Shown one piece after another: positions 21,559-32,918 of a stretch of DNA of 64,000 bases. The stretch lies in the NCBI GenBank assembly GCA_036924085.1, contig JAVGWX010000002.1, positions 88,431,704 through 88,495,703 on the forward strand. Direction: 5' to 3'. Positions within the stretch are counted from its first letter, which is position 1; every line of letters starts with the position of its first letter. The DNA comes from Ariolimax columbianus (lineage: Eukaryota; Mollusca; Gastropoda; Stylommatophora; Arionidae). Position numbers and translations under genes: made by a program. The notes beneath the pieces are model-generated. The model was not told where the DNA came from, ran no database searches, and saw only the letters and a list, made by a program, of their open reading frames with translations.

Positions 21559-21730
21559 GTGTTGCATCTTGGCCTCTGGTCACTGGCTACTGCCAGCTCA
21601 TGAACTGTTGCATCTTGGCCTCTGGTCACTGGCTACTGCCAGCTCATGAGCTGTTGCATCTTGGCCCCTTGTCTCTGGCTACTGCCAGCTCATGAACTGT
21701 TGCATCTTGACCTCTGGTCGCTGTTTGACT
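21559..21730. repeat. 46-bp minisatellite, 3.5 copies
   Basis: The unit starts TGTTGCATCTTGGCCTCTGG and ends CTGCCAGCTCATGAAC. The third unit has minor substitutions and the fourth breaks off. Confidence 0.88.
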
Positions 21731-21904
21731 CTGGCGTCTCTCATCGAACGTTCTCGAATGAACAAGTCAACTAATGTGTACTGGACGTGCGATGTGCATT
21801 GCAAGCACACCAGAGCAGTGAATAAAAATTGTTACTTAGTTAATTAATGAGCAATTCAATTTATATGAATATTAAAGAAACAGACAGGAATAAGAAATCA
21901 ATGT

Positions 21905-22135
21905 CTTGCCAGGCTAAACATAGTTATAGGACAATGTTGGCCAGGGTCAGGTGAAATATGCCAACCAAGATCCCCATATCAATTCCACTTTTCTCTCTCT
22001 AAAGACAGGCTGTCTTATATCAGTCTGGCTAACGTGGTGGGGATCGATTTGATTACTGTTGTAGTGAGCGACATGCTGATGAAGCATAGTACAATCGCCT
22101 GAAGATGGGAGGAAAACTACCGCAACCCGCATAAA
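21905..22135. repeat. Dispersed repeat R1, copy 1
   Basis: It shares with 39105-39394 the ordered blocks GGTCAGG..AATATGC, CAGTCTGGCTAACG, GTAGTGAG(C/T)GACA and CTAC(C/T)GCAACCCGC. The first block also matches the units of the 10880-11753 array. No TIR, TSD or coding part is seen, so the element type is unknown. Confidence 0.65.
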
Positions 22136-22237
22136 AGAGTAGACTTACAACAACAACAACGGCAACAGGAAAGGAACAAACTGCGGTATGGAATCGTGGC
22201 TGTGATGTTTATTTTTCTAGTAATAGCATATGTTCTC

Positions 22238-22566
22238 CTGGGATCAAGAAGCTCAGCAGTGCTGACTGCTACCGTCAGGGCCAGCGAACCAGAGCTGCCA
22301 AGACCCTTGTACGCCTCCACGCGGTGATCCTGGGTAACAGGCTGCAACAGGACAGACTGGCAAAGAAGAAGGGATCGAAGAGGGAAGGCAAACCCAGTAC
22401 TCAACATTGCCTGCTGAAGTCGGACGTATCGGACCGAAATGTGCAAAATTCGCAGTCAAGCTGTAAACAACGACACACCGCATTCCGTTCTGCAGACAAC
22501 ATCCTGCTACTTGCAATGCCCTTCTCATGACCTCTTAGCGGAGGATTGAGAACGAGCGAAGAAGAA
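22238..22566 (+). mobile_element. SINE-like element, family B (copy B4)
   Basis: It begins GATCAAGAAGCTCAGCAG and has a deletion in the first 60 bases. It carries GTACGCCTCCACGCGGTGAT, GCTGAAGTCGGACGTATCGG and the 3' end GAGAACGAGCGAAGAAGAAA. The GAA tail is clear here. Confidence 0.85.
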
Positions 22567-23130
22567 ATGTTTTCCTACACCCACATTGGACATTCTCAAC
22601 ATTACAACAAAATTGATTGAGGTGTAACATGTGGATTAGGGATGAAATATCCGTGAAATGGAAAGTGAAGGTGGATGGCGTTACACGTTTCTGTGAGATG
22701 GATGATGTCTGTTAACGATATTTTTTTTATTAAAAAATTAATTCGTGCAATATTTCTGCTGATCTTATTTTCATCCTAAAAATCGTTGGACAGGTATTAT
22801 GGGTATGAGAAGCAAGCAGGCTTTCCCAATGATATGTTATCTGGACGCTGAAGGTGTCTTCTTGGCTTTTGGCAGGGGTTTGGGATCTACAAGGTGGTTT
22901 GTGGCACATCTTTGTGGATAACACTTGATCTATTTCGTTTGGGCTAACATGTCGCCTTTAATTTCATGTCAACAAGATGGAGCAGTGGACTAGGGACCTG
23001 GGATTGTTATGTCTGACAGATTAATTCTACAGGGGTAAATGATAAATATGTATAAAATATTCACACACGAAATAGCTTCAAAATGTTTCAGGAATAGTCA
23101 ACTCGTGTTTGAATGAAAGATGATATTATG
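22567..23130. other. Unassigned spacer
   Basis: No gene, repeat or TE signature is recognised. Confidence 0.4.
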
Positions 23131-23132
23131 GA

Positions 23133-23191
<59 letters not shown>
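23131..23191. repeat. (TA)n microsatellite
   Basis: A pure TA run of about 60 bases is followed by CACACA. It lies upstream of the interrupted mariner. Confidence 0.95.
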
Positions 23192-23199
<8 letters not shown>

Positions 23200-23394
23200 T
23201 TGGTAGTGACCTTGACGAAATGACATGGCAGACGTGACCTTCACATATACTCTCAAACATAAGTTACATCATTTTAATTGAGTTGCATCGTTGCATCCGA
23301 AAATATCCTTCATTGCACAACGTACAAATGTCAAATTATGTACTTTACTTGAGGTCACCCTCATAGACACAACCATTGCTTAATAAAGCATATG

Positions 23395-26300
23395 TGATAC
23401 AAAAATGAAGAAATCGCAAGTATTTGAGTGGCACAAACGGTTCCGTGAATGTCGTGTTAGTGTCGATGATGATGCACATAGTGGGCGACCGTCAACCTCG
23501 ATCAACATTGAGCGTGTTCGAAACGTTGTGTGTGATGACAGAAGATTTGGCATTGAGAAAATAGTCTCATAAGGTGTAATATCAGTTGGAAGTTGCCACA
23601 GTATTCTCCACAATGAACTGCACATGCACCGTGTTTGTCAACACATGGTTCCCAAAATATTATCTCCGGAAAAGAAAGAAACGAGATTGACCCCAGCAAG
23701 AACCCTAAATACAATGGCTGATCAAGGCAAATATCGCCCTCAAAGCCACCACGGCGAAATACAAATACACTCTAAACCAAATAACAAGAGAGAGCTGGAA
23801 AAACAAAACAGAAAGCCTCAATTTAGATAAAGATGGGAACAAACTATGGAAGTTAGTCAGAGCCATGAATGACGAAACTCCATCAAACAAACAAATTACC
23901 ATCAAGTAGGGAGACAACATGCTCACTGGAAATAAAAGCAGCAAACGCCTTTGTTGAACATTATGTCGGAGCAAACCACATTGAAGTCCCTGCAGATAGG
24001 CATACAGACATTAGTAAAGAGCAAAAGGGGCACGACAACATCACTATGGCACCAGAAGAACATATGATGGCAAAACTAACAATGAATGAAATGGAAGAGG
24101 CTATGAGAACGTTAAAGAAAAGGAAATCTCCCGGAAAAGACGGGATAACAAACGAAATGCTGATGGGGCTGGGCCTAACAGCAAAGAGGAAATTACTATC
24201 AGTCCTGAACCAAAGCTGGAAAAGGGTATTGTACCCCAGGCATGGAAAGACGCAGTACTTGTACCAGTACCAAAGACAGAAAAAGATAAAACAGATCCAA
24301 ATGGATACAGGCCTATCAGCCTACTGAGCTGTGTAGGCAAACTGATGGAACGTATGATAAACGCCAGACTGATGTGGCATCTGGAAGAAAAACATACTAA
24401 TTCCACAGCAAGCCGGCTTTAGACAGCACAGATCCACTGAGGACCAGGTCATCCTCATTGCCCAGGAAATAGAAGATGCCTACCAGGAGCAAAAACACAC
24501 AGTAGTGGTTTGGGTGGACCTAGAAAAGGCATTTGACAAAGTCTGGAAAGAGGGACTTAAAGTCAAGCTAAGAAGAAGTGAAGTTTGTGGGAAAATGTAC
24601 AAATGGATCAGCCACTACCTCAAAAACAGAACAGCCAGAGTTCAAGTACAAGGGCAGATGAGCAAAAAGGTGACACTTGAGCAGAGAGTACCCCAAAGGG
24701 GAGTACTGTCACCCACACTCTTCCTGGTGTATATAAATAACATAACGGAGAATATACCAAGAAGAGTCCATAGCTCAATGTTTGCAGACGATCTGGCTAT
24801 GTGGACCTCTGAAAAGAATCTCACAATATCAAGTAATCGGATGCAGCAGGCCCTAACATCGCTGGAAGAGTGGGCGAACTCATGGCTGGTCAAAATAAAC
24901 GAGGAAAAAACAATATGTACGACATTCTCGCTATCAAACAAACCCCAAAACACCAAATTAAGTCTTAACGGCAAATACCTGCAGCCAAACGACAACCCAA
25001 ACTATCCGGGAGTCACATTTGATCGGCGCATGACAGGGAAAAGTCAGATTGAGAGAAACCGAATGAGAGCCAGAGAAAGAATGGAAATCATGAGGAAACT
25101 TGCTGACACAAGCTGGGGAGCAGACGAAGGCATACTAAAGAAACTGTACACTGGAAGAGCGAGACCAGTTCTCGAGTATGGCATTGCGGCATGGACAACA
25201 AGAGCAAAGGCGAACTTCGATACAATTAGCAAACTCCAAAACCAAGCCATGAGAATTATAACAGGAGGCATGAAGTCAACGCCAATTGTAGAACTTGAAA
25301 AGATTACAAAACTGCAATCCATGACCGACAGAAGAGACTGCAGAGCCCAGCAGCAAGCAGAGAAACTCAGAAGACTGACTGACCATCCAATGCATCAGAG
25401 ACTAAACAATTTCGGAAATGGGAAACTAAAACGGAGAAACTTTGCAGAAATAGCTAAAGCAAAGATGCACGAAGACCCCATGAACTCACTAACAACACCA
25501 AAGCCCATCCCTACTGTACGAAAACCTACCTGGAGGCAGCATATATTTCAAAGAGGTGGTAGAAAATATACCAGGTATTGGAAACAAAAACTGCCAAACT
25601 GAAAAAGAAAGAAGAGATACAACCCTGAGGTACATAACGAAAAACTACCCAAGCATGGACTGGACCCATGCATTCACCGACGGTTCTGTAACAAAGACAA
25701 CACAGAACGGAGGTGCACGGGCATTCCTGAGCCTACCAAATGGCAGAAAAATAACACTGTTATTGGCAACTGGAAAATACACAAGCAATTTCAGAGCGGA
25801 GGCAGAGGCACTGAGGGCGGCATTGGAAGAAATGGTGACAGGTAAAAGGAATGAAAGCCACATAGTCCTGCTTACAGATGCCCTGACCGTAGTCACATCA
25901 CTAAAAAGCCAGAAAAATACTGAACTTAATTATTTAAGAGCAGTACTCTGTCAAATATGCCAGCAGTCCGCACCAAAAAGAGTAGTGGTACAGTGGGTTC
26001 CATCCCACTGTAACATCCAAGGCAACGAGAAGGCAGACAGACTGGCAAAAGAAGGTCCAAGACTACCACAACCAGATACTAGTATGACATACGAAGAGTC
26101 AAAACGGCTTTTTAGAGCTAGATACATGACCAAATGGGAAACAGAACATACTGGCTACACAAAAGACGATGCCTATTACCAGTTGAACAGAAGAGAGCAG
26201 GTCGTGGTCTTCAGACTTCGCACTGGCCACAATAGACTGAGGTACCACCTATTCAACAAATTGAAGATACACTGACGAATGCTCGTGTGGTACAGGGAAA

Positions 26301-27130
26301 ATGACCGCTGAGCATTTTCTGCAAAACTGCCCGACATACGAGGACCAGAGAGAGCAGATGTGGCCATCACCAGTGGCAACACTAGACAAGCTCTATGGCA
26401 GTGTCGACAGCCTCAGGATGACCACTGCTTTTTTTCGAAAAAACTAAAGGTCGACGTCCGACAGCGTAAGAAGAAGAAGAAGAAGAAGACCCCAGCAAGA
26501 ACCTTAAACACAATGGCTGATCAAGTTAGCAATTTTCTCAACAGCAATAATCACAGGAGATGAGACCTGGTGTTTTGTGTGCGATCCTCAGACAAAACGT
26601 CAGTCCTCAGAATGGAAATCTCTCACATCTCCCCGGACATAAAACATTTGTTTGGATAAAAGCAAAGGAAAAGTTTTGTTGGAAGTTTTTTTTAAAAAAT
26701 CCATTGGGTATTGTCTACCATGATCTCATTCCTGAAGGCCGAAAGGTTAACAAGGAAATGTTCGTTGATATCCTCCGTTGTCTAAGAGATGCAATCAGAA
26801 GAAAACGAACAGAAAAATGGAGAACAAACAGTTGGATTATGCTGCAAAACAATGCGCCAACACATCGTTCCCTACTGGGGAAGCAGTACTTCGCAAAGCA
26901 CAATGTGATTGCCTTGGAAAATCCTCCATATTCTCCCGACCTGGCACCGGCTGAATTGTTTCTTTTTCCCCCGACTGAAATCGGCTCTGAAAGGACAGCG
27001 ATTCAATGATTCTGAGGACGTTATCACCAGTGCGCCAAGACAGCTGAGAGAGGTGTCACAGAATGGGTTCCACTTCCACGAATGTGTCCAGCAGCTATAT
27101 TCACGTTGGCAAAAGTGTGTAGTTTCCGAA
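23395..27130 (+). pseudogene. Mariner transposase relic split by a LINE insertion
   Basis: Two halves of one mariner transposase flank a LINE. The left half (23405-23726) reads KKSQVFEWHKRFRECRVSVD, then SGRPSTS and a stretch ending PEKKETRL TPARTLNTMADQ. The right half (26488-27130) repeats the last segment and goes on through TGDETWCFV (26557-26582, broken frames), YHDLIPEGRKVNKEMF, WIMLQNNAPTHRS (26836-26873) and PPYSPDLAPAEL (26924-26957). The N-terminal DNA-binding part is missing and no TIRs were identified. The second catalytic Asp is Asn (QNNAPTH) and the third is Glu (APAEL in place of the usual AP.D.). It is dead several times over. A poly-G run follows at 27123-27152. Confidence 0.85.
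23727..26487 (+). pseudogene. LINE A1: I-like non-LTR retrotransposon, 5'-truncated, with 38-bp TSD
   Basis: A 2761-bp insertion in the mariner is bounded by near-identical 38-bp flanks (23689-23726 and 26488-26525, two mismatches). It lacks the endonuclease. Parts in order: a basic linker, RT motifs (KKRKSPGKDGITNEMLM, 24112-24165; VVWVDLEKAFDKVWK, 24507-24551; PQRGVLSPTLF, 24691-24723; SSMFADDLAMW, 24772-24804) and RNase H (FTDGS 25675-25689; FRAEAEAL; LLTDAL; NEKADRLAKEG 26026-26058). A cysteine/histidine knuckle (CSCGTGKMTAEHFLQNC) follows in another frame, then a GAA tail. The FADD and the four RNase H acidic residues survive. Frameshifts occur near 24225, 24400, 25560 and 26272, and there is a stop near 23908. 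It is the sister of LINE A2 at 47367. Confidence 0.92.
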
Positions 27131-27190
27131 GGGGGCGGGGGGGGGGGGGGGGTGTAAACAGAAGCCCGATGTTATATTTTATTTCGTGTG

Positions 27191-27840
27191 AGAGTCTATC
27201 TTGTCTGGGGCTTGAGATGGTTTAGAATTTGCTCCTGGACTCTTATCTTGTCTGGGCTTGAGATGGAGTTCTCTCCTGGAGTCTATCTTTCCTGGGGCTT
27301 GAGATGCCTGGAGTCTATCTTGCCAGTGGCTTGAGATGGCTTGTAGTTCCCTCCTTGAGTTTATCTTGCCAGTGACTTGAGATGGCTTGTAGTTCCCTCC
27401 TTGAGTTTATCTTGCCTTGGGCTTGAGATGGCTTGTAGTTCCCTCCTGGAGTTTATCTTGCCTGGGACTTGAGATGGCTTTGAGTTCCCTCCTGGAGTCT
27501 ATCTTGCCTTGGGCTTGAGATGGCTTGGAGTTCCCTCCTGGAGTCTATCTTGCCTTGGGTTTGAGATGGCTTGGAGTTCCCTCCTGGAGTCTGTCTTGTC
27601 TGGGGCTGGAGTTCCATCCTAGAGTCTATCTTGTCTGGGGCTTGAGATAGCTTGGAGTTCCCTCGTGGAGTATATCTTGTCTGTGGCTTGAAATGGCTTG
27701 GAGTTCCCTCGTGGAATATATCTAGTCTGAGGGTTGAGATGGCTTGGAGTTCGCTCTGGAGTATCGTGTCTGGGGCTTGAGATGGCTTGGAATTCGCTCC
27801 TGGAGTTTATCTTGCTTGGGGCTGAAAGTTCGCTAATGGA
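27191..27840. repeat. 46-bp minisatellite, about 14 copies
   Basis: The unit contains GAGTCTATCTTGCCTGGGGC followed by TTGAGATGGCTTGGAGTTCC and CTCCTG. Several units lack one internal part (for example near 27290 and 27600). It follows the poly-G run at the end of the mariner relic. Confidence 0.9.
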
Positions 27841-29805
27841 GTCTGCTAGAACGACCGTTTTCTTTGTATTTAATTTTGGCTGCAGGTACAGCTGTTGCTT
27901 CAGATCTGAAATGAGTACATGTCTCTTCTGCTGGTATGTAGTAGTTTTCTATGTTGCTATTTGTTGTACGATGTAGATTTCACTGCCATTTTTGTTTTGT
28001 GTACAATCGTTAAAAAAAATTGGCGGGGGGTGTGGGGGGGGGGGGGGGTGGGGGTGGGGGGGGGTGGGGTGTGTGTATTGGGGGTTAAATATGATTATAG
28101 GTATTATTTGATTTTTATAGGAATATGTGTTTTATAGGTGGATATCTGTCTTTCTGGTGTCTATCTAATAAAGGACGCTGTGAACTTGTGGATAACTCTC
28201 TTTCTGACGTATGTCTAGTAAAGGACGCTTGGAGCCTGAAGATCTGAAGAATTAGATACAACAGTATTTCACATATATGGATGGATAGAGGTTAGGGCAT
28301 GTTTGTAAAACTGAATTCTGTCTTTTATTTTAGCTTACAAAATGACTGTTGCTGCTGAAATAGATAAAGAACAAGATATTATTTGAAAGTGCGTGCTGAA
28401 GCTAGCCGAATAACAATCAACAGAAACGCAATTTTAAAAGTAATTATTTGGATTCTTGCAAAATTGGAAGATGTCCAGAATGATAGTCTCCCACCTGGCG
28501 TCAACAGGATGGGACACTACCTGACACAAAATTCAAGATAGGTGCCACCAGTCCAGATTTCACATAATGGCGCCCAAGTGGTCGCGCCATTTATTTTTTC
28601 TTCAGTGTTTTAGTTGACCATTGATGACTCTGGGCCAATGATTTGATATTACACTCACTTACATTGTGTCCACGGACACGCGTTAATGTTTTCCATATGT
28701 TCATTCTGTGGTATTTTTTGCCTATGATTATCCCGGCATGGACATCAGCTGTTTGAATTAATATTCCGGCTACCCTGTGACGTATTTCCATGGCCTTTCA
28801 AATCTCGTAGGGCCAGACACAGTACGACACAATCAAGTGATAAACATTGGAAAGGGTGTGCCGTGCGAACATCCTACTAGTGTTTATTACGCCATTGTTT
28901 TCAGCACAATGGAGAAAGCGTGACCCTCTCCGACCAGCGATCGCCCCATTCAAGACTCAGGCTGCTAGGTGACCCTGACCGCTAGGAATAGGATAGGCTC
29001 TACCTAGAGCAGTAACAGCTTAACCGATGCTGTGATTTGTCTAGCAAGACGACAGCGTAATTGCTCATGCTTTGAAACCTATTAATGGAGCCAAATCAAG
29101 ATATTCGCAACAGAATGCAACAGGACGAAGCGAAAAGCTCACGAATGTTGGGGAACGACTAAAGTAGCAACTTTGAACGTTACTGGCCTTACCTTAAAAA
29201 CAACAGAGTTGGTAGAGTGAATGACTTAAGCTAGAGTCGTAATCCTCGGCATTTCAGATACAAGAAGAAAATGGCAGACCATCAAGAAGGTAAATGGCGG
29301 TTTTGTTCTGTTGTGGAGTGGTGTCAACATCAAAGACAGATTCTTCGCTGTCGGGTTTTATTATCCTTTTGGCATGTCTTCATAAAAAAAGCCAATAGCA
29401 AGTCTTTGATACAATGGATAAACCTCTGTCGGTTCGTCACCATAAACAGTTTCAGAAGCATTCGCCTAGACCCGACCTCGACTAATTTGTGGTCTCGTGG
29501 CAGAAAAAAATCCCACCCCTTCCTGTTGAATTGTGTCGAATCATGTGCCGTCTTCTCTGTATGATTGTGTAATTACGTTGAGTGCTTACAATCTGATCAT
29601 TGTTGGATTTTCGCACGTTTCCCTACGTCCCCGTTTGGGAGTGTCTCCAGCTAAAATCAATACGACAAGTCTCTGACAAACAGGTAAAGTCATTCCGTAG
29701 AAAACACTACGATTTCATTTTCTTGAAGTGGGTAGACAATTTCCTTCCTCTTTGTCTTTCTTTCGCAATAATAATAATAATAATAATAAAAAAACAGTAA
29801 TCAGA
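27841..29805. other. Long unassigned stretch with a G-rich tract and an AAT run
   Basis: It holds a G-run tract at 28020-28078 (many runs of four or more G), a diverged pair of about 60-bp segments at 28135-28245 (TCTTTCTG..GT.TATCTA.TAAAGGACGCT), and an AAT microsatellite at 29767-29790. No coding sequence is recognised; open frames are under 100 codons and without known motifs. Confidence 0.45.
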
Positions 29806-29990
29806 TAGGGAAAAGGTCTCGGGGTCGGCCACTACTTCGGTACAAGGATGTGTGCAAGCAGGATATGAATGATGCAAGCATCGATTTGGAATCATGGGAA
29901 CAGGGCGCCAAGGATCGTGTTACATGGAGAGGCAATCATGGAACACATACAAATACTGATTGCAGATATGATAAGGGCTTAGAGATAGAG
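29806..29990 (+). pseudogene. LINE C-terminal fragment
   Basis: One frame reads GKRSRGRPLLRYKDVCKQDM, then SIDLESWEQGAKDRVTWRG. This is the arginine-rich 'GRP..RYKD ... W..LA.DR..WR' tail seen at the C-terminus of many animal LINE polyproteins. No RT is attached. Confidence 0.7.
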
Positions 29991-31033
29991 TAGAATCGTC
30001 ACACGGTGTAATGATGCAAATAGCCCTGATTTTCCTTGCACATGCTATGGTAGACGCTTCTCTTCCCATATTGATCTCACAAGTCACATTAGTTGTCGTC
30101 ATGGACTGTAGTTGTATCCTTTTTTTTCTCAAAGCACAACTTACTATCATCTAACACGACGGAAAGAGCTAATAAGAATGAATAATTATAATGATAATTA
30201 TTATTATTATATTTTCTCATGGCAAGCGTAAATTTTGGCTGAATCAGATCTGTGCTGCAAGATGTGTTTCCGTGTAACTGTAAAGTCAAATCCTGGTACG
30301 GCAGACCATTCTGCACCCAGGTGAGAAGTCGGCTGTGGAAGCGTCGTGCTCTGTGTTCTTTCGGGTGGCTGCTTTCCCTGAGCCTCGGTGATGGAGTTAA
30401 GGTCTGTGATCTGAGCACCTTGCGTGATGCTAGCGCGCCAAGTGGAACGATTCTATGCAAGCAGCATCCAGTGTACGACATCAGTATTAAAGCTGTTTAG
30501 AGATACTTTCAAGGAATCTCTGAAGCATTTTTTAGATTCTTCCGATGAGGTCCTGCTTGTTCTGAGCTCATTGTTTAGCTCAGGTACCAATTTACAGCAA
30601 GGTGGCCCCTCACCTTTGTCGTGAGTAGCTCCAGTACTCTGCTGATCAGATAGTTGTTGACGGACCATTAGAGTTAGCATTCAATTTAGATTATTCAAAA
30701 AAATGTTTGATCTTGCCGCCCCAGTTGGAGCATAAGACCACCAGTGATGATACATGAGATTCTTAACATGAAAATTAATTCGGAGTATTTTCAATACTGT
30801 TTTAATTTAGCAATTGGTGTGCATGATACGGTTGCTAGTGCCATACACAACATTCTGTATGCCCCCTAAACGACGTGTATGAAACGATACAGTGGTTCTA
30901 CTCCTTTAAGCCCGGATATCTCCAACTCAGAGGATATGTATGTGTGTGAGTGAGTGGCATTCCGACTTATCCAGCGTTCTCCACTTCTACCACTCTCTTT
31001 ATCTTTTCTGACCTATTAATGTCTTCATATTTA
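29991..31033. other. Unassigned stretch
   Basis: A TTA/ATT-rich run lies at 30180-30215. The part at 30345-30420 is weakly similar to 46600-46670 (TGTTCTTTC.GGTGGCT), perhaps an old dispersed repeat. No gene is seen. Confidence 0.4.
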
Positions 31034-31035
31034 TA

Positions 31036-31393
31036 CGAGACGTGTTCAAATGAAATCGGACCTAACTGCAGCAAGTGAACATACGTACGATGCACATGAT
31101 GACGTCACTTCTGATGTAAACAGCACATACCAGCCGACTCAAGTTTCCTTAGCAAGACATTCTTCAGCGGTTAGAAACCGAATGATCGCTCGCAGATCAA
31201 CTCTGGAAGGATTCCGTATCACAGCCGTCAGGTTTTCAACAGTCTGCTGAGGAAACTATGAGTTGGAGTATAATGACATTTTGCAAACTTGCCGGTTGGT
31301 ATGTTCTGTTTACATCAGAAGTGACTTCATCATGCGCATCGTACGTATGTTCACTTGGTGCAGTTAGGTCCGGTTTCATTTGAACACACCTCG
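31036..31393. mobile_element. Foldback MITE made of two mariner 5' ends
   Basis: This 358-bp element has TA on both sides (31034-31035 and 31394-31395). The left arm (about 115 bases, from CGAGACGTGTTCAAATGAAA) is the inverted copy of the right end (complement CGAGGTGTGTTCAAATGAAA). Both match the first 110 or so bases of the mariner at 8413 (GTGAACAT.CGTACGATG, CACTTCTG.TGTA). The right part continues into sequence matching the mariner transposase start (complement of 31195-31260). It has no coding capacity and would depend on a mariner transposase. Confidence 0.88.
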
Positions 31394-31435
31394 TATTTTA
31401 AGTCTGCATCCTTACCTCAGTGAAAAAGTAAAATG

Positions 31436-31995
31436 GAATGTTAGGTATGATAGAAAGAATTATTAAACATAGCAGCAAGAAAGTGATTGTCAAACTGCAT
31501 AAAGCATTAATTAGACCTAGATTCGAGTACTGTGTTCAGGTGTGGAGTCCTTATCATAGAGGGAATATAAACATGCTTAGAAAGGATACAAAGAAGAGCG
31601 ACAAAGCTGATAGTGGGATTCCAGAAATAGTTATGAGAAGACTCACAAAAGACACGAATTAGAGGTGACAATACAGGTTTATAAGATAACCAACGGAAAG
31701 GATAAATTAGACTATATAACATTTTTTTTAAAATAGAACAACCTGCAAGAGCAAGATTGCACAGCGACAAATCAATTAAAGAAAGGTCCAGATGAAATAT
31801 TAGGAAATATTTCTTTAGTCAGAAAGTGGTGAATGCTTGGAATGCATTGCCACATGAAGTAGTGGAGGCTAGGCCAATTGATGCACTCAAGAACAGATTG
31901 GATGCGCATAGTTTTGTTAGCAAGGAAAACTAAATAAAACTGACACATTCTGCAGTCTCTAAGGCCAGTATAAAGACGTTAAGTTAAGTTTCATT
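31436..31995 (+). pseudogene. CR1 LINE 3' fragment
   Basis: This follows the CR1 segment after the RT: MIERIIKHSSKKVIVKLHKA, then LIRPRFEYCVQVWSPYHRGN, a decayed middle, KYFFSQKVVNAWNALPHEVV (31806-31866, frame shifted), KNRLDAH, and the 3' UTR CTGCAGTCTCTAAGGCCAGT ending TATAAAGACGTTAAGTTAAG. It matches the thumb portion at 3120-3190. It is 5'-truncated with no catalytic RT motif. The LTR candidate at 32001 lies just after its end. Confidence 0.82.
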
Positions 31996-32000
31996 AGCTC

Positions 32001-32914
32001 TGTAACAGTTCCCGCCGGAGCAAGGGGATTTTAGGATGCCTGAACATGTTAAAGCTTAAAGCTACACGAATGCATGTCAAGGTCACTCACCGTCTCAGCA
32101 AAGGAGAACAGAGTTGGGTTAAGGAATGTGGACAGATAGAAGCTGAGCACTGGCCTTCCGATTTTGGTAGGGGGAGATTGATTGACAGACGAAATTGGCA
32201 GCGGGGCTTGCTGCGAGAGAATGAATGACAGGTGGGCAAAGTGTTTCGGTCCAATTGGGATTGAAGATGACCATACCTGAGATCGATTGGTCAAGCTCTG
32301 GCCTTGCTTGAGGATATATAACTCGAGACAAAGTTTAGCTCCAGAGGCTGGATGGAGGGATGGAGACAGGCTGGAGAGAGAGAGGCTGTATGGAGGAGAG
32401 TGAGAGAGAGACTGAATGTAGATAGTACTTAGATAGAGGAGCGATTGATAGACGGTTGGACGAATGTTTGGTGATAGAACAGGAGCGCTCAAATAGGTGT
32501 GTGAGTTTTGCATTAATAGATAATCTGAACATGTGTTTGTAAGCAAGGACACATTGTGAGCGAGGATGTCGAGATCGCCCGCCTGAGGGGATTTCAGTGA
32601 GGAAGAGTATTTGATAAGGTGTGTTGAAGACGCGGTTAAGGCGATGTGTGTGTGATGTAATTGCAAGGCAATAGAACTGGGGCTTTAGATAGTTGGGAAT
32701 TCCATCAATAGCTAATGCTTACAATTCCCGTTTTAGTAGAATGTTTAGTTAAGATATGCATTATATTGTGTTTGTAATTTCTCTACTCATTCTATGATAT
32801 GAGTATGATTTAATAACTATGCCACCTGCTGTGTGATATGTCATTTACTGAGTATGGTCATGATGAGTGTGAGAATGTTCTAAGTTAGATCACGGCAGCA
32901 GAGGGTCTGCTACA
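32001..32914. mobile_element. Probable solo LTR of a retrotransposon
   Basis: The segment starts TGTAACAG and ends CTGCTACA, so its ends are TG...CA and form a short inverted repeat with one mismatch. It is flanked by the 4-bp direct repeat GCTC (31997-32000 and 32915-32918). A TATA-like GGATATATAACTC lies at 32313-32325. A GA/TC-rich zone follows (32360-32440). No gag, pol or primer-binding site adjoins, and no second copy is in the window, so a solo LTR left by recombination is the best reading. The orientation suggested by the TATA box is plus. The 205-codon minus-strand frame here reflects Ser/Leu-rich composition only. Confidence 0.6.
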
Positions 32915-32918
32915 GCTC

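Noticed and set aside
23131..23400. Left terminal inverted repeat of the interrupted mariner
   Set aside because: I could not find a matching right end near 27120-27180, so the element's termini remain undefined.
32049..32666. 205-codon minus-strand open frame
   Set aside because: Ser/Leu/Pro-rich composition from a GA-rich strand within the likely LTR. No domain, and no support for transcription in that sense.
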